Of a DNA stretch of 64,000 nt, positions 58,028-64,000 are shown piece after piece. Position 1 is the first letter of the stretch, and every line of letters starts with the position of its first letter. The stretch comes from Rhodococcus sp. RD6.2. Its GTDB lineage: Bacteria; Actinomycetota; Actinomycetes; Mycobacteriales; Mycobacteriaceae. Below the pieces are notes generated by a model, which was given only the letters and a program-made list of their open reading frames with translations, had not been told where the DNA came from and ran no database searches. The translations under genes were made by a program, and so were the position numbers. The stretch lies in contig NZ_CVQP01000009.1 in the NCBI RefSeq assembly GCF_001040705.1, positions 168,139 to 232,138 of the forward strand, given 5' to 3'.

Positions 58028-59739
58028 GCCGCGACCCGCTGCGCCGCGCACTGGCGCTCCTCGACCTCGATCCGCGCCGCGTCCTGTACGCCGTCCTCGC
58101 GGGCGTCGCGACGCTCGGCAGTGCGCTCGCGTTGGCGGCGCTGTCCGCGTGGCTCATCACGCGCGCCTGGCAGATGCCCCCGGTGCTCGACCTGACCGTC
58201 GCCGTCGTCGCCGTTCGTGCCCTCGGCATCTCCCGCGGCCTGTTCCGCTATCTGGAGCGTCTCGCCACCCACGACGCCGCACTTCGCGGCACGGTCTCGG
58301 CCAGGGAGAACCTGTATCGCAGGCTCGCCACCGGCGATCCGGCCGCGCCCGCGGGGTTGCGCCGCGGCGACCTCCTCGCCCGCACGGGTGCGGACGTCGA
58401 CGCGCTCGGTGACGTCGTGATCCGGGCGCTGGTCCCGATGGCCGTCGCCGTAGTGATGGCGCTGACGGCCGTCGTCGGCCTCGCGTTGATCTCGCCCGCC
58501 GCGGCGCTGGTCCTCGCGGTCGCGCTCGCCGTCTCCGGCGTCCTCGCGCCCGCGCTGGCGGCCAGGTCCGCTCGCCTGGCCGAGGCGGCGGGCGCCGAGG
58601 CGGCGGCCCGATACTCCGAAACCGCTGTCCTCGCGCTCGACCACGCCGCCGAACTGCGCGTCGCAGGTCGACTCGACGAGATGGTGCAGCGCGCCGACCG
58701 CCACGACCGGGACGTGATCCGCGCAACCGACCGCGCCGCCGTTCCGGCCGCGTTCGCGGACGCAGCGACGCCCCTCGCCATCGGGGCGAGCGTCCTCGGA
58801 GCGTTGCTCATCGGTATCACCCTGTACGGACCGGACGGTGGGACCGCCGGTGCGATGACGCCGATGGCGCTCGGGATCCTCGTCCTGCTGCCGCTGTCCG
58901 CGTTCGAGGCGACGTCGGCGCTGCCCGCGGCGGCGATCGCACTGACGCGCGGCCGGCTCGCGTCCGCCCGCATCATGGAACTGCTCGACCGGTCGGGCAC
59001 ACCGCAGTCGGGCGGGGCCGACCCCGTTCCGGAGCCCGTCCACCTGACGGCGTCCGGGCTGCGCACGGGATGGCCGGGCACCCCGGCTCCCGGCAGCCCG
59101 GTCGACCTGGATCTTCGGCCGGGATCGCGCACCGCCGTCGTCGGGCCGTCCGGCGCGGGCAAGACGACCCTGCTGATGACGCTCGCCGGGCTGCTGCCGC
59201 CGATCGAGGGCACGGTCGACATCGACGGCACGCCGCTCCGTGAGATCGACGCCGACCAGCTGCGCCGGAAGGTCGGCTTCTTCGCCGAGGACGCGCACCT
59301 GTTCGACACGTCACTGCTCGAGAACCTGCGCGTGGCTCACGGCGGTCTCACCGACGAGGAGGCCGTCGCGGCGCTCGAGCAGGTCGGCCTCGGCGACTGG
59401 GTGCGCTCACTGCCGGACGGCGTCCACACCACCCTCGACGCGGGCGGTCGGTCCGTCTCCGGTGGTCAACGCCGTCGCATCCTGCTCGCCCGCGCGCTGG
59501 TGTCGCCTGCACGGGTCCTGCTCCTCGACGAACCCACCGAACATCTCGACGCCGATGCGGCGGCCCGCGTCCTGCACGCGCTCCTGGACCGCGGCGGCGC
59601 GCTCGTCGACGTCGACCGCACCGTCGTGGTGGTGACGCACCACCTGCCCGAATCCCTCCGCGCAGACCGGATCGTCACGATCGACCGATCGTCCGACCGT
59701 GGACACGACAGGTCGGGCGACACGGACGCGTTGCGGTAA
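58024..59739 (+). CDS. cydC: Thiol reductant ABC exporter subunit CydC
   Basis: A 571-residue partner half-transporter: Walker A GPSGAGKTT, signature VSGGQRRRILLARAL, Walker B VLLLDEPTEHLD and the CydC-like N-terminal RALGISRGLFRYLERLATHDAALR. The C-terminus is Asp/Arg-rich. GTG 58024 overlaps the cydD stop; the open frame upstream runs over cydD and is rejected. It closes the cydABDC operon. Confidence 0.92.
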   Translation: MSRDPLRRALALLDLDPRRVLYAVLAGVATLGSALALAALSAWLITRAWQMPPVLDLTVAVVAVRALGISRGLFRYLERLATHDAALRGTVSARENLYRRLATGDPAAPAGLRRGDLLARTGADVDALGDVVIRALVPMAVAVVMALTAVVGLALISPAAALVLAVALAVSGVLAPALAARSARLAEAAGAEAAARYSETAVLALDHAAELRVAGRLDEMVQRADRHDRDVIRATDRAAVPAAFADAATPLAIGASVLGALLIGITLYGPDGGTAGAMTPMALGILVLLPLSAFEATSALPAAAIALTRGRLASARIMELLDRSGTPQSGGADPVPEPVHLTASGLRTGWPGTPAPGSPVDLDLRPGSRTAVVGPSGAGKTTLLMTLAGLLPPIEGTVDIDGTPLREIDADQLRRKVGFFAEDAHLFDTSLLENLRVAHGGLTDEEAVAALEQVGLGDWVRSLPDGVHTTLDAGGRSVSGGQRRRILLARALVSPARVLLLDEPTEHLDADAAARVLHALLDRGGALVDVDRTVVVVTHHLPESLRADRIVTIDRSSDRGHDRSGDTDALR

Positions 59740-59770
59740 CGAACGCTGCGGGGTGCGTGCGCAACTGGCA

Positions 59771-59796
59771 TAGTGCTCGGTCGTAGTGTTCGGTCA
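59771..59796. promoter_or_regulatory. Tandem direct repeat in lipase promoter
   Basis: TAGTGYTCGGTC occurs twice, starting at 59771 and 59784, exactly 13 bp apart and about 30 bp before the lipase ATG. The second copy contains a possible -10 (TAGTGT). It may be a regulator site or promoter duplication. Confidence 0.45.
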
Positions 59797-59824
59797 CACG
59801 TCCATACGACTCTGGGAGTTGTTC

Positions 59825-61045
59825 ATGGGAGCGTTGATTCGTCGACTGGTCGCCTTACCGATCGTGGGACTCGCAACGGCACTGATGGTGTCCACGGTCG
59901 GACCGTCCGCCTCTGCCCTGCCCATCTACCCCGTGGCCGATCCGGACCCGTTCTTCGGCGCACCCGCCGACCTGGTCGCCGCGCATCAGCCCGGCGACGT
60001 CCTCAAGATCCGGCACATGCCGCCCAATCTGTACTTTCCGGGCAGCGAGGTGTGGGAACTGCTCTTCCGGACAACGGATTCCGAGGGCAAGCCGATCGCG
60101 GCAAACACCACCCTGCTGATACCGCCCAACTTCGTTCCCGACAGCCCGCTCGTGTCGTACCAGCACATCATCAATGCGCTCGGGCACAAGTGCAAGATTG
60201 CGACAGAGCTGTACACGACGGACCCGCTCACCCAGATTCGCGAGGCGCCGGGGCTGAACATTGCACTGGCGCGGGGATGGGCGGTTGCGTTGCCGGATCA
60301 CCTCGGTCCCCGAATGGCTTACGGTGCAGCGAAACTCGGCGGTCAGATCACTCTCGACGGCATCCGGGCGGTCAAGCGGGTGCCCGAACTGCGGGTGGTG
60401 AACAGCCCGGTCGGGATGGGCGGCTACTCCGGCGGCGGCATGGCGACGTCGTGGGCTGCCGCGCTCGCGCCGACCTATGCGCCCGAGCTGGACATCGTCG
60501 GCGCCGCCGAGGGCGGCGCGCCGATGAACATGGTGAAGATGGCGTCGACGCTCGGGACGAATCCGCATCCCGCGTTCGGTCTCGCCATGGCGGCCGCGCT
60601 CGGCCTCGAGCGCGAGTACCCGGAGCGGATGAACGTGACGGCGCAACTGAACGACAACGGGCGCTGGCTCCAGTCGATGATCCGGGACGGCTGCACCAAC
60701 GAGATCATGTTCTGGGGCGTAGGCCGTTCAGCTGCGCAGGTCACCGACAACGTCAACTTCATGGACGACCCGTCGGCGTGGCAGGTGATGGAGGAGAACA
60801 GTCTCGAGCTGTATCCCGGTGTTCCGTCCGTCCCCATCTTCGAATGGCACAGTCCCACGGACGCCCTTGTTCCCGTCGACGCCATCGACAACACCGTCCG
60901 TCGGTACTGCGATGCAGGCATTCCGGTACAGACGCTTCTCACGCCGAGCCCCGACCACCTGTCCGCGGCGGTGCTCGGACTGCCGCAGGCCCTCGACTGG
61001 CTCGATGCCCGATTCCGCGGCGTGCCCGCGCCTTCGACCTGCTGA
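59825..61045 (+). CDS. Secreted lipase (LIP family)
   Basis: A 406-residue secretory lipase. The signal peptide spans residues about 1-32 (basic GALIRRL, hydrophobic VALPIVGLATALMV, ASA site). The nucleophile is Ser202 in GGYSGGGMATSW, with probable Asp and His in HSPTDALVP and SPDHLSAA. Cys pairs, including one at the C-terminus, suggest disulfides. It probably releases fatty acids from triacylglycerol outside the cell. ATG 59825 is chosen over GTG 59786 because it starts the signal peptide. Confidence 0.87.
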   Translation: MGALIRRLVALPIVGLATALMVSTVGPSASALPIYPVADPDPFFGAPADLVAAHQPGDVLKIRHMPPNLYFPGSEVWELLFRTTDSEGKPIAANTTLLIPPNFVPDSPLVSYQHIINALGHKCKIATELYTTDPLTQIREAPGLNIALARGWAVALPDHLGPRMAYGAAKLGGQITLDGIRAVKRVPELRVVNSPVGMGGYSGGGMATSWAAALAPTYAPELDIVGAAEGGAPMNMVKMASTLGTNPHPAFGLAMAAALGLEREYPERMNVTAQLNDNGRWLQSMIRDGCTNEIMFWGVGRSAAQVTDNVNFMDDPSAWQVMEENSLELYPGVPSVPIFEWHSPTDALVPVDAIDNTVRRYCDAGIPVQTLLTPSPDHLSAAVLGLPQALDWLDARFRGVPAPSTC

Positions 61046-61067
61046 GTTCCACGCTCCGAATAATCCG

Positions 61068-61096
61068 TTGCCGACATCGCGGGACGGGCGTACTTT
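61068..61096 (+). promoter_or_regulatory. Promoter of a tiny transcription unit
   Basis: TTGCCG (61068-61073) and TACTTT (61091-61096) are separated by 17 bp, which is the ideal spacing. Transcription would start near 61103, just before the perfect ribosome-binding site at 61112. Confidence 0.6.
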
Positions 61097-61128
61097 CGGC
61101 CTTACACGAGGAAGGAGGTGGTCTGAAG

Positions 61129-61167
61129 TTGAAGAACTACAGGACGCGTGAGGTGGCTGTCCGCTAG
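61129..61167 (+). CDS. Candidate 12-codon leader or small peptide
   Basis: TTG AAG AAC begins a 12-residue ORF ending in EVAVR then TAG. AAGGAGGTG (61112-61120), an ideal anti-SD match, sits 8 nt upstream. The basic peptide KNYRTREVAVR is not one I can place. It could be a leader controlling the RNA that follows, or a functional small protein. It does not lead into a gene on the same strand; the next genes run on the minus strand. Confidence 0.45.
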   Translation: MKNYRTREVAVR

Positions 61168-61304
61168 CCAACGATGCTGAAGGGTTTCACCAACCGCCTC
61201 CGCGGCCGGCGAATCCCAGCAGCCACCCGGCCCCCGAGTCTCCCGGCCAAGTCCGACCGGGATCAGGACGTCAACGTCCGGCTCGGGGGTCGTTCTGCGC
61301 GCAG

Positions 61305-61371
61305 CGCACCTACCGATGTACGCGCGAGGTGCACGAGCCGATGTACGCGCGAGGCGCACCTAGCCGATGTA
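61305..61371. repeat. Tandem 25-26-bp repeat at the nitrobindin-like gene end
   Basis: Two near-identical 22-bp units, CCGATGTACGCGCGAGGYGCAC (61313-61334 and 61338-61359), start 25 bp apart. They are followed by a partial third copy (CCGATGTA, 61364-61371). The repeat includes the last codons (Y-I-G) and stop of the minus-strand gene. Confidence 0.75.
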
Positions 61372-62061
61372 GCGGGACAGTCGCGCCGAGATGTGGGGCT
61401 TCAGTTCGCCGTCTGCGAGGACGCGTTCCTCGACGTACGCGAGGTCGCCGCCCTCGACGATGCCGTACAGGCGCTTCGCGCCGCCGACGAGCGCACCGTG
61501 CTTGCTGCGGATCACCACGTCGGTGGCGAGTTCCCAGCTCGATTGGGTGAGGGCCGTGCCGTAATACAGTTCGACGACGCCGGACGAGTGCGTCAGGAGC
61601 AGTTCGATGGTCTCCTCGTCGACGCTGCCGGGGATGCCGTCGCCGCCGACCCGCCAGTAGCCGCTCTCACGCAGGTCGGGACGGACGTAGTTGCCGTCGG
61701 CGTCGAGAACCCACGACTGGGACTCCCAGTGCAGGTAGTTGCCGCCGTCGTGCGAGACGACGATCTGCTGACCGAAGCGGTAGTCGCCGGAGTCGGGGTT
61801 GTTTCCCTCGCCCTCGCCGCGCCACACGCCGACCAGCGGCAGCAGGGCCAGCAGCTCCGGATGGATGTCCGGACCGAGGCGCAGGTTCGCGGTGTCCTCG
61901 GGCAGGGGAAGTCCGGGCAGTACGGGGATGTTCAGCCCGGCAGTGTCCTTGGAGCGCTCGGCGGCGTCGGCCAGGGCCTTGTCGCCGCTGCCACGCTTGA
62001 TGGACGGAGCCGACGCGTCGTTTCCGGCGTCGAGCGGCTCGTTGTCGCCGGTCGAGCTCAC
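61360..62061 (-). CDS. Nitrobindin/FABP-like (DUF1794) protein
   Basis: A 233-residue beta-barrel protein. The [12 protein letters not shown] signature and the C-terminal [11 protein letters not shown] (with the His that can be the haem ligand in nitrobindins) are present; the first 60 residues are a disordered N-terminal extension. It is the Rv0813c-type protein, which may or may not bind haem. GTG 62061 overlaps the stop of the 32-residue membrane peptide. Confidence 0.85.
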   Translation of the reverse strand: MSSTGDNEPLDAGNDASAPSIKRGSGDKALADAAERSKDTAGLNIPVLPGLPLPEDTANLRLGPDIHPELLALLPLVGVWRGEGEGNNPDSGDYRFGQQIVVSHDGGNYLHWESQSWVLDADGNYVRPDLRESGYWRVGGDGIPGSVDEETIELLLTHSSGVVELYYGTALTQSSWELATDVVIRSKHGALVGGAKRLYGIVEGGDLAYVEERVLADGELKPHISARLSRYIG

Positions 62062-62156
62062 GGCTTGTCGGTGACCAGTCGGTACACGACGTACAGCGAG
62101 AACCAGGTGATGAGAACGGCTGCGAGAACCAGCAGCACCTCGAAGAAGATGACCAC
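62058..62156 (-). CDS. Small single-TM membrane peptide
   Basis: A 32-residue ORF: GTG start at 62156, one hydrophobic helix ([19 protein letters not shown]) and a short basic tail (YRLVTDKP). The GTG follows TAAACT (minus strand, 62168-62163) by 6 nt. Its stop overlaps the nitrobindin-like start (GTGA), so it is translated together with it. I do not recognise it. The coupling suggests a partner or a leader for that gene. Confidence 0.6.
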   Translation of the reverse strand: MVIFFEVLLVLAAVLITWFSLYVVYRLVTDKP

Positions 62157-62237
62157 GGGGACAGTTTAGACCGCCGGGCGCCGCTGAACGAAAGCGACCC
62201 CGCACCGATCGGTGCGGGGTCGCTTTCGTTGCCCGAA

Positions 62238-62543
62238 CTACTTGCTGACGGTGATGTCCACGTTGTGGATGCCGTTGGCTTCGGGGCTGATGGTGCTGTC
62301 GCCGTTGCCGGTGCTCGACAGGGCGCGAACGGTCCACGTGCCGGGGGCCGCGAAGAACCGGAAGTCGCCGGTGCCGGACGCCACGACCTCGGCGGTGAAC
62401 TCGCCGGTGCCGTCGAGCAGGCGAACGAACGCACCGCCGACCGGCTGGCCGTCAGCGGCCAGCACGCGACCGGTGATGACGGTTTCCTTCGACGCGTCCA
62501 CGCCGGCGGGCAGGGTCTGTCCCTGGACGGGTGCTCCACACAT
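62238..62543 (-). CDS. sseC: DUF1416 protein SseC
   Basis: A 101-residue beta-sandwich protein (MCGAPVQGQ at the start, [23 protein letters not shown]) of the family encoded with rhodanese CysA2 in mycobacteria. It probably helps thiosulfate or persulfide handling; no reaction is proven. It starts 5 bp after the sseA stop and is co-transcribed with it. Confidence 0.88.
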   Translation of the reverse strand: MCGAPVQGQTLPAGVDASKETVITGRVLAADGQPVGGAFVRLLDGTGEFTAEVVASGTGDFRFFAAPGTWTVRALSSTGNGDSTISPEANGIHNVDITVSK

Positions 62544-62548
62544 GACTA

Positions 62549-63382
62549 TTACGCTCCCAGTTCGATCGGTGCACCGACGAGTGAGCCGTACTCGACCCAG
62601 CTGCCGTCGTAGTTCTTGACGTTCTTCTTGCCGAGGATCTCCTGCAGCACGAACCACGTGTGGCTCGAGCGCTCGCCGATCCGGCAGTACGCGATGGTCT
62701 CGCGGCTGTCGTCGAACCCCTTGTTCGCGTACAGGGTCTCGAGGTCCGAGTCGGACTTGAAGGTGCCGTCCTCGTTCGCGGTGGTCGACCACGGAATGTT
62801 GATGGCTCCGGGGACGTGGCCACGCTGCTGCGCCTGCTCCTGCGGCAGGTGCGCCGGGGCGAGGATCTTGCCGGCGAACTCGTCGGGGGAGCGGACGTCG
62901 ACCAGGTTCTTAGAACCGATGGCGTTGATGACCTCGTCGCGGAACGCGCGGATCGAGGTGTCGGCCTCCTCGGCCTTGTACTCGGTGACGGGGCGGACGA
63001 CCACATCGCGCGAGAGCTCGCGGCCGTCGAGCTCCCACTTCTTGCGGCCACCGTCGATGAGCCGGACGTCCTTGTGGCCGTAGATCTTGAAGTACCAGTA
63101 CGCGTAGGCGGCGAACCAGTTGTTGTTTCCGCCGTACAGGATCACGGTGTCGTCGTTGGCGACACCCTTCGCGGAGAGCAGCGCCGAGAACTTCTCACGG
63201 TCGAGGAAGTCGCGACGGACGCCGTCCTGGAGGTCCTTGCGCCAGTCGAGGCGGATGGCGCCCTCGATGTGGCCACCTTCGTAGGCCGAGGTGTCTTCGT
63301 CGACCTCGATGAACACCGTCTTCGGCGCATTGAGGTTCTGCTCGGCCCAGTCGACAGAGACCAGGACGTCGGAGCGTGCCAT
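62549..63382 (-). CDS. sseA: Thiosulfate sulfurtransferase (rhodanese), CysA2/SseA type
   Basis: A 277-residue two-domain rhodanese. The active loop CRIGERSSHTW carries the persulfide Cys233; the N-terminal domain lacks a Cys at the matching site, as expected. It transfers sulfur from thiosulfate to acceptors. Its length equals mycobacterial CysA2. AAAGGAAA precedes the ATG. It is followed by sseC; the DUF4395 gene lies 65 bp upstream. Confidence 0.93.
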   Translation of the reverse strand: MARSDVLVSVDWAEQNLNAPKTVFIEVDEDTSAYEGGHIEGAIRLDWRKDLQDGVRRDFLDREKFSALLSAKGVANDDTVILYGGNNNWFAAYAYWYFKIYGHKDVRLIDGGRKKWELDGRELSRDVVVRPVTEYKAEEADTSIRAFRDEVINAIGSKNLVDVRSPDEFAGKILAPAHLPQEQAQQRGHVPGAINIPWSTTANEDGTFKSDSDLETLYANKGFDDSRETIAYCRIGERSSHTWFVLQEILGKKNVKNYDGSWVEYGSLVGAPIELGA

Positions 63383-63447
63383 GGGTTTCCTTTCGGTACT
63401 GACTTGCGTGGTGCTGATGAGTGGGTACTGCGGCCCGGTCCTGGCGG

Positions 63448-63948
63448 CTATGCCGATGCGATCGGGTTCGACCTGCGGAAGCGGGCCACGAGCGGATAGA
63501 TCTGGCAGCCGAGGCAGAAGCCGACGGCGGCGTTGAGAAGGGCCGCGAACAGGGCGAAGCCGGTCGCGACCGTGCCGAGCAGGGGCAGTCCCGCGAGGAA
63601 TCCGACGACACCGACGGTGGCGAAGACGCCGCCGACGAGTTGTGCGAACTTCAGCGGTGCCACCGGCTCCCGTTCGGACACCGGGTCGAGTCGGGGCGCG
63701 ACCACTGTCGCGAAGATCTGGCCGTAGGGACTGCGACGCGGGCCGACGACCGCTCCGATCGCGAACACGACCGCCTGCGCGGCGAGGAGCAGGGCCGCCG
63801 CGACGGCCGAGAAAGCGGACACGATCAGTACGGCCACCAGCACGACGGTGGTGATCCATGCCGCGAATCGAGGTCCACGGACGTCGACCTGATCGGCCGT
63901 GTGGACGACGGTCACGGGTGGAGTGACATGGGTGGTGTTCGTGGGCAT
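63448..63948 (-). CDS. DUF4395 membrane protein
   Basis: A 166-residue membrane protein with four hydrophobic segments and the family's C-terminal GFCLGCQIYPL Cys pair. DUF4395 proteins are often next to sulfurtransferases or thioredoxin-like genes, as here. ATG 63948 has GCAGGAG upstream; ATG 63999 in frame would add 17 residues and reaches the window edge. The upstream promoter or any sulfur-responsive leader lies beyond the window. Confidence 0.82.
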   Translation of the reverse strand: MPTNTTHVTPPVTVVHTADQVDVRGPRFAAWITTVVLVAVLIVSAFSAVAAALLLAAQAVVFAIGAVVGPRRSPYGQIFATVVAPRLDPVSEREPVAPLKFAQLVGGVFATVGVVGFLAGLPLLGTVATGFALFAALLNAAVGFCLGCQIYPLVARFRRSNPIASA

Positions 63949-64000
63949 TGCGTAGTGCTCCTGCTCGAGTGCCGTGCACAGATGTGACTGGCGGGGCATG

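Noticed and set aside
61305-61371. CRISPR-like short repeats
   Set aside because: Only about 2.5 copies, no regular spacers and no cas genes; it is a simple tandem duplication.
61174-62169. ATG-started 331-codon plus-strand frame just after the 12-codon ORF
   Set aside because: After the first dozen codons it runs antisense through the nitrobindin-like gene and the 32-residue membrane peptide gene, with composition typical of a shadow. Its first codons may be translated but no real protein is supported.

Overview
The window is a high-GC actinobacterial chromosome segment. I read it as mycolic-acid-producing Mycobacteriales, most likely Rhodococcus or a close relative. The main reasons are a cholesterol oxidase of the Rhodococcus/Streptomyces class, frequent GTG starts, many genes with a TANNNT -10 box only 6-8 nt before the start codon (leaderless style), and a gene order that, from memory, follows the M. 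tuberculosis purB-purC-ptrB-purSQ-purL-purF-purM-DUF3073-pabC-nitrobindin-sseC-cysA2 stretch. The genus call is inference; no rRNA gene is present. I see no tRNA, CRISPR, insertion sequence, phage or other mobile element. It reads as ordinary core chromosome with lineage-specific insertions.

Layout. 1-6.2 kb: 3' part of a secreted cholesterol oxidase, then a 3-hydroxybutyrate dehydrogenase-like SDR coupled to an MHS-type carboxylate transporter with a divergent LysR regulator, a class I aminotransferase and a TetR regulator. 6.2-11.3 kb: purB, a MarR regulator divergent from an ABC exporter, a HIT protein and a hotdog thioesterase. 11.3-15.5 kb (minus strand): a cobalamin-riboswitch operon (btuF-btuC-btuD, a CbiX-like/[2Fe-2S] ferredoxin fusion, a SelW-like CxxC protein). 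15.5-20.1 kb: a DHA2 drug exporter, purC and oligopeptidase B. 20.1-24.4 kb: a CitA/DcuS-type two-component pair divergent from dctA and a glutathione peroxidase. 24.4-27.6 kb: a DUF2334 protein, a TetR regulator, a metallo-beta-lactamase-fold protein and purS-purQ. 27.6-33.1 kb: two tandem dihydrodipicolinate-reductase-like paralogues, an AhpD-like protein and a two-gene ABC exporter. 33.1-39.2 kb: a B-class DyP peroxidase, a VOC protein, aminopeptidase apeB, a secreted DUF4185 protein (candidate D-arabinan hydrolase), a sugar-porter MFS and an SRPBCC protein. 39.3-49.8 kb: purL, an alpha/beta-hydrolase-family membrane protein, a CPBP protease, an excalibur protein, an AraC regulator, an SCP2-like protein, purF, purM and a DUF3073 protein. 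49.9-59.7 kb: asparaginase, MOSC and YgfZ genes (minus), pabC, and the cytochrome bd operon cydABDC. 59.8-64 kb: a secreted lipase, a tiny unlisted transcription unit, then a minus-strand sulfur cluster (DUF4395, sseA, sseC) and a coupled pair made of a 32-residue membrane peptide and a nitrobindin-like protein.

How it fits together. Seven de novo purine genes (purB, C, S, Q, L, F, M) are spread over the window in separate transcription units. PurL is the small form that needs PurS and PurQ. Several pur promoters share the -10 box TAGACT, and purB and purF share a 14-base promoter sequence. Long perfect inverted repeats that look like intrinsic terminators separate several units. The most interesting parts are the riboswitch operon with its unusual downstream genes, the promoter/ribosome-binding-site-equipped 12-codon ORF near 61.1 kb, the leaderless 32-residue membrane peptide, and the pairing of a DUF4185 enzyme with a sugar porter.
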